Assembly (NCBI RefSeq): GCF_014207985.1
Contig: NZ_JACHMI010000001.1
Location: 7,423,001-7,487,000 of the forward strand
Direction: 5' to 3'
From: Nonomuraea rubra
GTDB taxonomy: Bacteria > Actinomycetota > Actinomycetes > Streptosporangiales > Streptosporangiaceae
Length of the DNA stretch: 64,000 bases
The notes beneath the pieces were generated by a model. The model was not told the DNA's origin. It saw nothing but the letters and a program-made list of their open reading frames with translations, and did not search any database. Made by a program: the position numbers and the translations under genes. Of this stretch, positions 16,641 through 25,429 are shown piece after piece; the stretch's first letter is position 1, and each line of letters starts with the position of its first letter.

Positions 16641-18036
16641 CCTGCGTCAGGCCGGCGCCAAGGCGGCCGAGATCATGGCCGACCACCTGGAGGGCGTCGC
16701 GGAGCGGCCGGTGTGGCGGCCGGTGCCGGACGGCGAGCTGGCCTGGCTCACCCGCCAGGAGCTGCCGGAGACGGGCCGCGCGCTGGACGAGCTGCTGGAG
16801 GACGCGCGCGAGCACGTGCTGCCGTACCCGATGGGCAACGGGCACCCGCGCTTCTTCGGCTGGGTGAACTCGCCGCCGAACCCGGCCGGCGTCCTCATCG
16901 AACCGCTGGCCGCGGCGCTGAACCCGAGCTGCGCGGGCGGCGACCACGCGGGGCCGCACCTGGAGCGCGCGGTGGTGCGCTGGCTGGCCGGGCTCGTCGG
17001 CTTCCCGCACCCGCCCGGCGGCGGCCTCCTGACCAGCGGCGCCTCCATGGCCACCGTGATCTGCCTGGCCACCGCCCGCCAGCAGGCGGCACTCGCGGAC
17101 GGCTGGGACGCCCGCGAGGAAGGGCTGTCGGGCCGGCCCTCCATGGTCATGTACGTCACCGAGGAGGGCCACAGCTGCCTGCACAAGGCGGCCCAGCTCC
17201 TCGGCCTCGGCGCGCGCAACGTGCGCCTCGTGCCCGTGGACGCGACGTACCGGATGGACGTGCGCGCGCTGCGCGCCATGATCGCCGAGGACCTGGACGC
17301 GGGGCTGCGCCCGTTCTGCGTGGCGGGCAGCGCGGGCACGGTGAACTCCGGCGCCGTGGACCCGCTGGACGAGATCGCGGACGTGGCCGCCGCGTACGGG
17401 CTCTGGTTCCACGTGGACGGCGCGTACGGCGCGCTCGGCGTCCTGGACGACGGCGCGGCGGCGCAGTACGCGGGGCTGGAGCGGGCCGACTCGCTGGCCC
17501 TCGACCCGCACAAGTGGCTGGGCGTGCCGGTGGGCTGCGGCTGCGCGCTGCTGCGCGACCCGGGCGCCGCGCGGGCCGCGTTCAGCCTGGTGCCGTCGTA
17601 CCTGGTGGACGAGAACGCCGGCGACCTGGGCTGGTTCGCCGAGTACGGGCCCGAGCAGACCCGGCCGTTCCGGGCGCTGAAGACGTGGGCGACGCTGTCG
17701 TACCTGGGCAGGTCGGGCGTCAAGCGCCTGGTGGAGCACACGACCGGGCTGGCCCGCACGCTCGGCGCGATGGTCGAGGCGGCCCCGGACTTCGAGCTGC
17801 TCGCCCCGGTCACCACCTCGATCACCGCGTTCCGCCACACGCCGCGGGCCGACGGGCTGGACGAGCTCAACCGGGCCATCCCGGTCGCCGTCCAGGCGCG
17901 CGGCAACGCGTTCCTCACCGGCACCCGGCTGGGCGGGCGCGACGCGCTGCGGACCTGCATCCTGCACCCGGACACCACCGAGCAGGACCTGGTGGTGCTC
18001 CTGGACGAGATCCGCCTGGCGGCCAAGGCCCTGTAG
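16633..18036 (+). CDS. PLP-dependent group II amino-acid decarboxylase
   Basis: 467 aa. The fold-type I decarboxylase signature is clear: PMGNGHPRFFGWV, HVDGAYGA with the PLP-binding Asp, and the Schiff-base Lys in LALDPHKWLGVPVGCG. It is of the aromatic-L-amino-acid/tyrosine/tryptophan decarboxylase group, which makes an amine and CO2; the exact substrate cannot be read. The ATG at 16633 has GGAGGG 9 nt upstream. It is expressed with the preceding XRE-cupin regulator. Confidence 0.9.
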   Translation: MHDLRQAGAKAAEIMADHLEGVAERPVWRPVPDGELAWLTRQELPETGRALDELLEDAREHVLPYPMGNGHPRFFGWVNSPPNPAGVLIEPLAAALNPSCAGGDHAGPHLERAVVRWLAGLVGFPHPPGGGLLTSGASMATVICLATARQQAALADGWDAREEGLSGRPSMVMYVTEEGHSCLHKAAQLLGLGARNVRLVPVDATYRMDVRALRAMIAEDLDAGLRPFCVAGSAGTVNSGAVDPLDEIADVAAAYGLWFHVDGAYGALGVLDDGAAAQYAGLERADSLALDPHKWLGVPVGCGCALLRDPGAARAAFSLVPSYLVDENAGDLGWFAEYGPEQTRPFRALKTWATLSYLGRSGVKRLVEHTTGLARTLGAMVEAAPDFELLAPVTTSITAFRHTPRADGLDELNRAIPVAVQARGNAFLTGTRLGGRDALRTCILHPDTTEQDLVVLLDEIRLAAKAL

Positions 18037-18112
18037 CCGAACCGGCGATGTCCCGTGAAATGCGCATTCGCCCGGGTAGAGGGTCGGCCGGACCGATCTA
18101 CAGGAGGATCCC

Positions 18113-18529
18113 ATGGCGAAGACCGTGGCAGATGTGATGACCTCTCACCCGGCGACGGTCGAGGCGGACCAGCCGGTGTCCGTCGCGGCGTCGCTCATGC
18201 GCGACAACGACACCGGAGCGGTCATCGTCAACGACAACGGCCGCATGAAGGGCATCGTCACCGACCGCGACATCACGGTGCGCGTGGTCGCCGACGACCG
18301 CGGCCCCGACACCCCGGTCCGCGACGCGTGCAGCCCGTCCGTCGAGGCCGTCGGCCCCGACACCAGCATCGACCAGGCCGTCCAGCTCATGCGCACGCAC
18401 GCCGTACGCCGCCTGCCGGTGGTCGAGGACGGCCGCGCGGTCGGCGTCGTCAGCCTCGGCGACCTGGCCGTCGAACGTGACCCGAACTCCGCGCTCGCGG
18501 ACATCTCGGCAGCGGAGGGCAACCGGTAG
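18113..18529 (+). CDS. CBS-domain protein
   Basis: 138 aa with two tandem CBS motifs (MTSHPATVEADQPVSVAAS and the LMRTHAVRRLPVVED segment). Each ends in the typical G-I/V-V-[ST]-x-x-D pattern (MKGIVTDRDI; VGVVSLGDLA). CBS pairs bind AMP, ATP or SAM and sense energy state; free-standing ones are often stress or dormancy proteins. AGGAGG is 5 nt before the ATG. It has no fused enzyme domain and no obvious partner nearby. Confidence 0.92.
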   Translation: MAKTVADVMTSHPATVEADQPVSVAASLMRDNDTGAVIVNDNGRMKGIVTDRDITVRVVADDRGPDTPVRDACSPSVEAVGPDTSIDQAVQLMRTHAVRRLPVVEDGRAVGVVSLGDLAVERDPNSALADISAAEGNR

Positions 18530-18535
18530 TACCGT
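18530..18535 (+). promoter_or_regulatory. -10 box for the YjbR gene
   Basis: TACCGT sits 7 nt before the GTG at 18543, which lacks a ribosome site; this spacing supports leaderless transcription and fixes the start codon. Confidence 0.45.
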
Positions 18536-18542
18536 CTGCCGT

Positions 18543-18896
18543 GTGGTGACGGTCGATGATGTACGGCAGTTCGCGCGCACGCTCCCGCGCTCCTCTGAGC
18601 ACCTCATCAGGGACCGCGTGAAGTTCCGCGTAGGCAAGATCGTCTACGTGGCGTTCTCGCGTGACGAGAGCCTGATGGGATTCGGGTTCCCGAAGGAGGA
18701 ACGCGCGGCCCTGGTGGCCGCCGAGCCGGCGAAGTTCCTCCTGCCCCGGGAGTCCGACCTGCGCTTCCACTGGGTGGAGGCGCGGACTGCCGCCATCGAC
18801 GTCACGGAGATGCGGGAGCTGGTGCTGGAGGCCTGGCGGATGTGCGTGCCCAGGAAGGTGCGGCTGGAGCAGGAGCTGGCCGCCGGGCGGCACTGA
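18543..18896 (+). CDS. MmcQ/YjbR-family protein
   Basis: 117 aa. It matches the small MmcQ/YjbR fold (VDDVRQFARTLPRSSEH ... FRVGKIVYVAF ... MRELVLEAWRMCVPRKV). The family has a double-wing, DNA-binding-like shape but no proven general role. The GTG at 18543 is chosen because of the leaderless -10 box; a second GTG follows directly. It lies 13 bp after the CBS gene. Confidence 0.85.
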   Translation: MVTVDDVRQFARTLPRSSEHLIRDRVKFRVGKIVYVAFSRDESLMGFGFPKEERAALVAAEPAKFLLPRESDLRFHWVEARTAAIDVTEMRELVLEAWRMCVPRKVRLEQELAAGRH

Positions 18897-18937
18897 CGGG
18901 CTTGATCGCGCCGCCGTCCTGCGCGAGGATCTTGATC

Positions 18938-19549
18938 ATGACGCGGCAGGACTGGGTGCGATGGCACGACGGCTACGACGAGCCGGGCTCGTCGCTGAAG
19001 GACCGCCTCGACATCGTGCGCAGGTGGGCCGGGACGGCACTCGACGAGGGGGCGTCGCAGGTCGTGAGCCTGTGCGCCGGGCAGGGGCGCGACCTGCTGC
19101 CCGTGCTGGCGGCCCACCCCCGGCGCGGGCAGGTGCGGGCGCGGCTCGTCGAGCTGGACGAGCGGAACGCCGCCGCCGCCAGGAGCGCCGCGCCCGAGGG
19201 GGTCGAGGTGGTGTGCGGGGACGCGTCGGTGACGGACGCGTACGCGGGCGCCGTGCCGGCGGACCTCGTGCTGGCGTGCGGGATCTTCGGGAACATCACC
19301 GACGACGACATCCGGCGCACGGTCGCCGTGCTGCCGCAGCTCTGCGCGCCCGGCGCGATGGTGATCTGGACCAGGGGGCGGCATGAGCCCGACCTGGTGC
19401 CGGTGATCTGCGAGTGGTTCGAGGGCCACGGGTTCGAGCGGGTCGCGGCCGAGGGTGAGGGGACCGAGTACGGGGTCGGGGTGCATCGCTACGCCGGGCC
19501 CCCGGTGGCACTGGAGCCCGGCGCGCGGATGTTCACCTTCGTACGATGA
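18938..19549 (+). CDS. Class I SAM-dependent methyltransferase
   Basis: 203 aa. Motif I reads VVSLCAGQGRDLLPVL, followed by the acidic ARLVELDERNAAAA and VVCGDASVTDAY, all typical of SAM binding. The acceptor is unknown. The ATG at 18938 lies after GAGGATC, which could be a -10-like box at short spacing. The gene ends exactly against the end of the convergent serine hydrolase (19549/19550), leaving no room for a separate terminator. Confidence 0.87.
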   Translation: MTRQDWVRWHDGYDEPGSSLKDRLDIVRRWAGTALDEGASQVVSLCAGQGRDLLPVLAAHPRRGQVRARLVELDERNAAAARSAAPEGVEVVCGDASVTDAYAGAVPADLVLACGIFGNITDDDIRRTVAVLPQLCAPGAMVIWTRGRHEPDLVPVICEWFEGHGFERVAAEGEGTEYGVGVHRYAGPPVALEPGARMFTFVR

Positions 19550-20443
19550 TCAACGGGCGACGCTGCGGTAGAGGTCGCGGGTGAGCGTGGTGATGCGCTT
19601 GACCGAGGAGCTCCAGGTGCCACCCGCCGGGTGCGCGGTCAGCACGGCCATGACGTAGCGGTCGCCCTGCCCGGCCAGGCCGGTGGAGTGCAGGACGGGC
19701 CGGCCGTAGTCGGGCACGCCCGAGCCGGTGGCGCGCTGGGCGACCCACGAGATGGGCGCCCCGGTCGCCGCGGCGTCGCTCCGGTACGAGACGGCCGCCG
19801 TCCTGTTGTCGCACTTGACCGGGGGCGTCGTGCCGAAGCCGGACCAGCCCTGCTTGACCGCCCACGGCCGCGGCACGCCGTCGGGGATGCCGAAGGTCTG
19901 GTCGAAGCCGTCGGTGCCGCACGGCGTGGACCGGCGCAGGTGGCCCAGGATGGTGTCCCTGATCCGGGGCTCGGCCCTGTCGAGCAGGTAGCGGTAGGTG
20001 CGCACGATGTCGTACGCGCTCAGCGACGTGTACCCCCAGAACCCGGGATGGGTCGCGGGCGGCGGCGTGGTGTCGGACAGCCCGAGCTTGCGCGCCTGCC
20101 TGACGATGATCTGCCCCTTGCCGAGGCGGTCCCAGAACGCGGAGGCGGCGTCGTCGTCGCTGGATCGGAGCATGATCTTCAGCAGCCTGGCGTCGGCGGC
20201 GGGCACGCTCTTGCGCCGCTCCAGGTAGTCGATCGCGATGAGGATCTTGACGACGGAGGCCGAGCGGTACTTCCTGTGCGCGTTCCGGGTGGCGACGATC
20301 TTGCCGGCCTGCCGGTCGAACACCACCCAGGCCGCCGTCGTGCCGGCCGGGACCCGGGGCGGCGCGGCCGCCCCGGCGGCGTGGGCGGGGGCCGTGAGCG
20401 CGGCCATGACAACGGGGACTACGGCCAGGGGCTTGATTCGCAC
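19550..20443 (-). CDS. Secreted class-A beta-lactamase-like serine hydrolase
   Basis: 297 aa. The first ~27 residues form a signal peptide (PLAVVPVVMAALTAPAHA). The mature part has the penicilloyl-serine hydrolase motifs: SxxK as SVVK, an SDN-like SDD (MLRSSDDDAAS) and a KTG-like KQG (VKQGWSG). The altered second and third motifs make true beta-lactamase activity uncertain; a D,D-peptidase or cell-wall role is as likely. The GTG at 20443 is just after a TATAGG box, so it may be leaderless. It is divergent from the PTS regulator. Confidence 0.85.
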   Translation of the reverse strand: MRIKPLAVVPVVMAALTAPAHAAGAAAPPRVPAGTTAAWVVFDRQAGKIVATRNAHRKYRSASVVKILIAIDYLERRKSVPAADARLLKIMLRSSDDDAASAFWDRLGKGQIIVRQARKLGLSDTTPPPATHPGFWGYTSLSAYDIVRTYRYLLDRAEPRIRDTILGHLRRSTPCGTDGFDQTFGIPDGVPRPWAVKQGWSGFGTTPPVKCDNRTAAVSYRSDAAATGAPISWVAQRATGSGVPDYGRPVLHSTGLAGQGDRYVMAVLTAHPAGGTWSSSVKRITTLTRDLYRSVAR

Positions 20444-20477
20444 CCGCCTATAACTACCAGATTTCGCCTGCCCACTC

Positions 20478-20505
20478 TTGACCGACCAACGAAAGCGGGT
20501 ATAAA
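20478..20505 (+). promoter_or_regulatory. Sigma-70-type promoter of the PTS operon
   Basis: TTGACC (20478-20483), a 16-bp spacer and TATAAA (20500-20505) form one of the best consensus promoters in the window, 41 bp upstream of the DeoR start. Two related sequences, GAAAGCGGGT (20491) and GAAACGGCGGT (20524), overlap or follow it and could be binding sites for the DeoR protein. Confidence 0.65.
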
Positions 20506-20545
20506 CACAGGAGAAACCAACCTGAAACGGCGGTGAATCAACATC

Positions 20546-21307
20546 ATGTACGCCGAGGAGCGGCAGCAGGAGATCCTGCGGAGGGCGCGGGCCGCGGGCC
20601 GCGTCGACGTGGTGACGCTGGCCGCCGAGCTCGACGTGACCACAGAGACGATCCGCCGCGACCTGACGTCGCTGGAGCGGGCGGGCGTGCTGCGCCGCGT
20701 GCACGGGGGCGCGATCCCCGTGGAGCGGCTGGGGTTCGAGCCCGCGCTGGCCACCCGTGACGAGGTCATGACGGCCGAGAAGGAACGCATCGCCAAGGCG
20801 GCGCTGGCCGAGCTGCCCGAGGACGGGTCCGTGATCATCGACGCGGGCACCACGACGGGCCGCCTGGTGCAGGTGCTGCCCGCCGACCGGGAGCTGACCG
20901 TCGTGGTCAACTCCCCGCCGCTGGCCACCGTGCTGGCCGCCCGCGCCAACCTGCACGTGATCATGCTGGGCGGCCGGGTCCGCGGCAAGACCCTGGCGAC
21001 GGTGGACGACTGGGCGCTGCGCCCGCTGGCCTACCTCAACGTGGACGTGGCGTTCATGGCCACCAACGGCTGCTCGCTGAGCCGGGGCCTGACCACGCCC
21101 GACCCGGCGGAGGCGGCGATCAAGCGGGCCATGGTCAAGGCCGCGCAGCGCAGCGTGCTGCTGGCCGACCACACGAAGTTCGGCAACACGTACCTGTCCA
21201 CGTTCGCCGAGCTGGGCGAGATCGACGTGGTGATCACCGACACCGGGCTGGACGTGTCGCTGGCCGCCGACCTGGCGGGGGCGGGCCCGGAGGTGATCCG
21301 GGCGTGA
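20546..21307 (+). CDS. DeoR-family regulator of the PTS operon (FruR-like)
   Basis: 253 aa. The N-terminal DeoR helix-turn-helix is LAAELDVTTETIRRDLTSLERAGVLRRVHGGA. The C-terminal DeoRC sugar-phosphate sensor has IDAGTTTG and the late LLADHTKFG motif. Such repressors release DNA when a phosphorylated sugar binds. It is the first gene of the operon and overlaps the kinase (GTGA at 21304-21307). The likely inducer is a phosphorylated hexitol or hexose made by the EII encoded here. Confidence 0.93.
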   Translation: MYAEERQQEILRRARAAGRVDVVTLAAELDVTTETIRRDLTSLERAGVLRRVHGGAIPVERLGFEPALATRDEVMTAEKERIAKAALAELPEDGSVIIDAGTTTGRLVQVLPADRELTVVVNSPPLATVLAARANLHVIMLGGRVRGKTLATVDDWALRPLAYLNVDVAFMATNGCSLSRGLTTPDPAEAAIKRAMVKAAQRSVLLADHTKFGNTYLSTFAELGEIDVVITDTGLDVSLAADLAGAGPEVIRA

Positions 21308-22263
21308 TCCTCACCCTGACCCTGAACCCCAGCCTCGACCGCACCATCGAGATCGGCTCCCTCGACCGGGGCGCGGTCATCCGCGCCGCCGCGGCCCACC
21401 TCGACCCCGGCGGCAAGGGCGTGAACGTCTCGCGCGCCCTGCTGGCCAACGACGTCGCCAGCCGCGCGGTGATCCCGTACGGCGGCGACGAGGGCAGGCA
21501 GCTCGTCCGCCTGCTGGCCGCCGAGGGGCTCGACATGGTGACCGTCCCGGTGACGGGCGCGACCCGGTCGAACGTCACGCTCGCCGAGCCCGACGGCACC
21601 GTCACCAAGATCAACGAGCCGGGCACCGCGCTGTCGCCCGCCGAGCTGGACACGATCGCCGACGCGGTGCTCGCCTCCGCCCACGCCGGCGAGCAGGGCG
21701 CCGACTGGGTGGTGGCATCCGGGAGCCTGCCGCCCGAGGTGCCCGCCGACGTGTACGCCCGGCTGTGCCGCAGGTTCGCCGGCGCGGGCATCCACGTGGC
21801 CGTCGACACCAGCGGCCCCGCGCTCTCCTGCGCCCTGGCCGCCGCCCCCGCCCTGGTCAAGCCGAACCTGGAGGAGCTGTCGGCGGCCACCGGCATGCCG
21901 ATCCGCAGCCTGGGCGACGTGGCCGAGGCCGCGGGCAAGCTGCGGGCCGCCGGCGCGCGTACGGTGCTGGCCAGCCTCGGCGCCGACGGCGCCGTGCTCG
22001 TCGAGGACGGCGGCAGCTGGTACGGCGAGGCCGCCGTGACCGAGCCGCGCAGCTCCGTCGGCGCCGGCGACGCCATGCTGGCCGGCTTCCTCGCCGCGGG
22101 AGGCTCCGGGCCCGAGGCGCTGAAACAGGCCCTGGCCTGGGGCGCCGCCGCCGTACGGCTGCCCGGCAGCCGCATGCCGGGCCCCGCGGACATCGACCCG
22201 GCCGCCGTCGCCATCCGCCCCACCGACCCCGCCCGCCTTCTCACCACGGCATTCCCCCGATAA
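21304..22263 (+). CDS. PfkB-family hexose-phosphate kinase (1-phosphofructokinase type)
   Basis: 319 aa, GTG start overlapping the regulator. Typical of the FruK/LacC/PfkB group: TLTLNPSLDRTIEI at the start, the GGKGVNVSRAL substrate loop and the catalytic GAGDAMLAGF motif. It phosphorylates fructose-1-phosphate, fructose-6-phosphate or tagatose-6-phosphate. With a mannitol-type EII and a polyol-phosphate dehydrogenase in the same operon, a ketohexose-6-phosphate substrate fits at least as well as fructose-1-phosphate. Confidence 0.9.
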   Translation: MILTLTLNPSLDRTIEIGSLDRGAVIRAAAAHLDPGGKGVNVSRALLANDVASRAVIPYGGDEGRQLVRLLAAEGLDMVTVPVTGATRSNVTLAEPDGTVTKINEPGTALSPAELDTIADAVLASAHAGEQGADWVVASGSLPPEVPADVYARLCRRFAGAGIHVAVDTSGPALSCALAAAPALVKPNLEELSAATGMPIRSLGDVAEAAGKLRAAGARTVLASLGADGAVLVEDGGSWYGEAAVTEPRSSVGAGDAMLAGFLAAGGSGPEALKQALAWGAAAVRLPGSRMPGPADIDPAAVAIRPTDPARLLTTAFPR

Positions 22264-22300
22264 GAAAGCGGCTGCTCAACCCCCCAGAAGGAGCACGTCC

Positions 22301-23401
22301 ATGGCCGACACCTACACCCCTCCGGTCACCGGGACCGGAGTCAAGGCCACCATCCAGCGCATCGGCGGCCATCTGGCCGGCATGATCATGCCGAACATCG
22401 GCGCGTTCATCGCCTGGGGCCTGATCACCGCCCTGTTCATCCCGACCGGCTGGCTGCCCAACGAGGACCTCGCGAAGCTGGTCGGCCCCATCATCGGGAC
22501 GCTGCTCCCGGTCCTCATCGCCTATACCGGCGGCCGGATGGTGCACGGGCAGCGCGGGGCGGTCGTCGGCGCGGTGGCGGTGATGGGCGTCGTGGTGGGC
22601 ACGGAGTCCCCGATGTTCCTCGGCGCCATGATCATCGGCCCGCTCACCGCCTTGATCCTGAAATATGTGGACAAGTTCACGGAGGAGCGGACCAAGGCCG
22701 GCTTCGAGATGCTGGTGGACAACTTCACCGCCGGCATCGTGGGCGGCGCGATGGCCGTGGTCGGCTTCTACGGCATCGGCCCGATCGTCCAGGCCGTCAC
22801 CACCGCCGCCGGCAACGCGGTGGAGTGGCTGATCACCAACAACCTGCTGCCGATCGCCTCCGTGCTGATCGAGCCGGCCAAGGTGCTGTTCCTGAACAAC
22901 GCCATCAACCACGGCGTGCTGAGCCCGCTCGGCGTGGCCGAGGCCGCCGAGACCGGCAAGTCGATCCTGTTCATGCTGGAGTCGAACCCCGGGCCCGGGC
23001 TCGGCCTGCTGCTGGCGTTCCTGCTGTTCGGCCCGCGCGCGATGCGGCCGAGCACGCCCGCCGCGATGATCATCCACTTCTTCGGCGGCATCCACGAGAT
23101 CTACTTCCCGTACGTGCTCATGAAGCCCCGCCTCATCCTGGCCGTCATCGCGGGCGGCGCCGCCGGGGTGTTCACGTTCATGGTCACCGGCGCCGGCCTG
23201 GTCGCCACGCCGTCACCCGGCAGCATCTTCGCCTACCTCGCGGTCACCCCGAAGGGCGGCTGGCTCGGCTCCAGCCTGGGGATCCTCGTGGCGACCGGCG
23301 TGACGTTCGTCGTCGCCGCCGTCCTGATGGGCTTCGGCAGGGGCGAGAAGGCCGAGCCCGCAGAGGCCGAAACCGCAGAAACCACCCAGAAGGAGAGCTG
23401 A
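22301..23401 (+). CDS. mtlA: PTS mannitol-type EIIC
   Basis: 366 aa with about eight membrane helices. It matches the MtlA EIIC domain: MIMPNIGAFIAWGLITALFIP at the start, GRMVHGQRGAVVGAV, the substrate loop with NNAINHG, and IHFFGGIHEIYFPYV. Unlike enteric MtlA it lacks fused B and A domains, which are separate genes just downstream. It imports a hexitol while phosphorylating it. AGAAGGAG is 7 nt before the ATG. The C-terminal ~20 residues are Glu/Ala-rich and likely disordered. Confidence 0.93.
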   Translation: MADTYTPPVTGTGVKATIQRIGGHLAGMIMPNIGAFIAWGLITALFIPTGWLPNEDLAKLVGPIIGTLLPVLIAYTGGRMVHGQRGAVVGAVAVMGVVVGTESPMFLGAMIIGPLTALILKYVDKFTEERTKAGFEMLVDNFTAGIVGGAMAVVGFYGIGPIVQAVTTAAGNAVEWLITNNLLPIASVLIEPAKVLFLNNAINHGVLSPLGVAEAAETGKSILFMLESNPGPGLGLLLAFLLFGPRAMRPSTPAAMIIHFFGGIHEIYFPYVLMKPRLILAVIAGGAAGVFTFMVTGAGLVATPSPGSIFAYLAVTPKGGWLGSSLGILVATGVTFVVAAVLMGFGRGEKAEPAEAETAETTQKES

Positions 23402-23404
23402 GCC

Positions 23405-23713
23405 ATGGCAGGCATCGACAGCAAGGACATCCACAAGATCATCGTGGCCTGCGACGCGGGCATGGGCAGCAGCGTCATGCTCGCCTCCCAGCTCAAGAAG
23501 CAGCTCAAGGAGACCGGCGTGACCGTGGAGCACACCCCGGTCAACTCCATCCCCGACGACGCCGACGTCGTCCTGTGCCACGCGGGCCTGGCCGCGCGTG
23601 CGAAAGCGGCCGCGCCGGGGAAGGTATTGGTCTCGTTCCAGATCTTCCTCGGCGACCCGGCGGTGACCCGGCTGGTGAACACCATCAAGAACGGCGGCAC
23701 GGTCGATGCGTGA
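23405..23713 (+). CDS. PTS mannitol-type EIIB
   Basis: 102 aa. The active-site Cys is in the phosphate loop IIVACDAGMGSSVM. It receives phosphate from EIIA and gives it to the sugar bound by EIIC. It lies 3 bp after EIIC with AAGGAG upstream and overlaps EIIA by 8 nt. Confidence 0.93.
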   Translation: MAGIDSKDIHKIIVACDAGMGSSVMLASQLKKQLKETGVTVEHTPVNSIPDDADVVLCHAGLAARAKAAAPGKVLVSFQIFLGDPAVTRLVNTIKNGGTVDA

Positions 23714-24134
23714 CGACCTGCTCGACCCGCGCGCCGTACTGCTGCACGAGAGCGCCCCCGACCGCACCGCGGCCATCCGCCGGTGCGGGCGGGCGCTCGT
23801 CGACGTGGGCGCGGTCGGGGAGCCGTACATCGAGGCGATGCTGGAGCGCGAGCGGTCGATCTCCACCTACGTCGGCGAGGGCGTGGCCATCCCGCACGGC
23901 ACGAACGCCTCCAAGGGGGACGTCGTACGCGACGCGATCTGCGTCGTGCGCTTCCCCGGCGGCGTCGACTGGGACGGCATGCGCGTCACGCTCTGCGTCG
24001 GCATCGCCGCCAGGGACAACGGGCACGTGCCGCTGCTGGCGGCGCTGGCCGAGATCCTGCTCGACCCGGACCGGGCACGAGCACTACGCGAGGCCGCCGA
24101 GGTCTCCGACGTCATCAAGGAGCTGACAGCATGA
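23706..24134 (+). CDS. PTS mannitol/fructose-type EIIA
   Basis: 142 aa. The phosphorylated His is in GVAIPHGTN, preceded by the usual ERERSISTYVGEG. It takes phosphate from HPr and passes it to EIIB. It overlaps EIIB by 8 nt and the dehydrogenase by ATGA, so translation of the whole block is coupled. Confidence 0.93.
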   Translation: MRDDLLDPRAVLLHESAPDRTAAIRRCGRALVDVGAVGEPYIEAMLERERSISTYVGEGVAIPHGTNASKGDVVRDAICVVRFPGGVDWDGMRVTLCVGIAARDNGHVPLLAALAEILLDPDRARALREAAEVSDVIKELTA

Positions 24135-25135
24135 AGGTCGCGCGCTTCCACGCGCCCGGCGACATCAGGATCGAGGACGCGCCCGAGCCGGTCGCCGGCC
24201 CGGGCGAGCTGAAGATCCGGGTACGCAACTGCTCGACCTGCGGCACCGACGCCAAGATCTTCAAGTTCGGGCACCACCACATCGTGCCGCCGCGCGTGAT
24301 GGGCCACGAGATCGCCGGGGAGGTGGTGGACACCGGCGCCCGGGTGCAGGTGATCGCCGCGATCCCGTGCGGCACGTGCCCCGACTGCGTGGCGGGCCGC
24401 CGTACGGTGTGCCCGAACCAGGAGTCGATGGGCTACCACTACGACGGCGGGTTCGCCGAGTACATGATCGTCCCCGCGAAGGTGCTGGCCGTGGACGGCG
24501 TCAACGCCATCCCCGACGGCGTCGGCTTCGCGGAGGCGTCGGTGGCCGAGCCGCTCGCGTGCGTGCTGAACGGCCAGGAGCTGGCCCGCGTGGGGCCCGG
24601 GGACGACGTGGTCGTGATGGGCGCGGGCCCGATCGGCTGCCTGCACGTGCGGCTGGCGCGGGCGCGCGGGGCGAACCGGGTGTTCCTCGTGGACGTCAAC
24701 GCCGAGCGCCTGGCGATGGCCGCCGAGCTCGTCCGTCCCGACGCGGCCATCGACGCCGACCCCGCCGAGCAGGTGCTGAAGCTGACCGGCGGCCGAGGCG
24801 CCGACGTGGTGATCACGGCGGCGGCCTCCGGCGCCGCGCAGGAGCAGGCCGTGCGGATGGCGGCCAGGCAGGGTCGGATCAGCTTCTTCGGCGGGCTGCC
24901 CAAGGACGACCCGATCATCGCGCTCGACTCGAACCTCGTGCACTACCGCGAGCTGACCATCGTCGGCGCGAACGGCTCCAGCCCGGCCCACAACGCCCAG
25001 GCGCTGCGGCTGGTGGCCGAGGGCGCCGTGCCGGTGTCGGACCTGATCACCCACCGGCTGCCGCTGCCGCGCGTGCTGGACGGGATCGACCTGGTCAGCC
25101 GGGGCGCGGCCATCAAGGTCACCATTGAACCCTAG
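24131..25135 (+). CDS. Zinc-dependent polyol(-phosphate) dehydrogenase, MDR family
   Basis: 334 aa. The GroES-like domain has the catalytic zinc ligands Cys in NCSTCGTD and the following GHE, and a structural-zinc set (IPCGTCPDCVAGRRTVCP). The Rossmann domain has the NAD-binding VVVMGAGPIGCLHVRLA with Asp (VDVN) for NAD preference. It resembles sorbitol and galactitol-1-phosphate dehydrogenases. In this operon it most likely oxidises the hexitol phosphate made by the PTS to a ketose phosphate, replacing a classical MtlD, which is absent. That assignment is inference from context. Confidence 0.88.
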   Translation: MKVARFHAPGDIRIEDAPEPVAGPGELKIRVRNCSTCGTDAKIFKFGHHHIVPPRVMGHEIAGEVVDTGARVQVIAAIPCGTCPDCVAGRRTVCPNQESMGYHYDGGFAEYMIVPAKVLAVDGVNAIPDGVGFAEASVAEPLACVLNGQELARVGPGDDVVVMGAGPIGCLHVRLARARGANRVFLVDVNAERLAMAAELVRPDAAIDADPAEQVLKLTGGRGADVVITAAASGAAQEQAVRMAARQGRISFFGGLPKDDPIIALDSNLVHYRELTIVGANGSSPAHNAQALRLVAEGAVPVSDLITHRLPLPRVLDGIDLVSRGAAIKVTIEP

Positions 25136-25147
25136 GAGGAGGTTGTG

Positions 25148-25429
25148 ATGGCGCAGCGAACGGTGGCCGTGGCCTCTGCCAGCGGCCTGCACGCCCGGCC
25201 CGCCAAGCTGTTCGTGCAGGCGGCGGTGAAGTCGGGGGTGCCGGTGACGATCCGGGCCGGGGAGAAGGCGGTGCCGGCCAAGAGCATGCTGGGGGTGCTG
25301 TCGCTCGGCGTCGTCCAGGGCACGGAGGTCACGCTGGAGGCCGAGGGGCCGGGCGCGGAGGAGGCGCTGGACACGCTCGCGGCGCTGCTGGCCCGCGACC
25401 TGGACGCGGACGAGGCCCTCGATGCCTGA
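25148..25429 (+). CDS. ptsH: PTS phosphocarrier protein HPr
   Basis: 93 aa. The phosphorylated His is in ASGLHARPAKLF. The Ser region (KSMLGVLSLGV) resembles the regulatory site of Gram-positive HPr. It accepts phosphate from Enzyme I and feeds EIIA. AGGAGG lies 5 nt before the ATG at 25148; a GTG one codon upstream is too close to it. It overlaps Enzyme I by 8 nt. Confidence 0.95.
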   Translation: MAQRTVAVASASGLHARPAKLFVQAAVKSGVPVTIRAGEKAVPAKSMLGVLSLGVVQGTEVTLEAEGPGAEEALDTLAALLARDLDADEALDA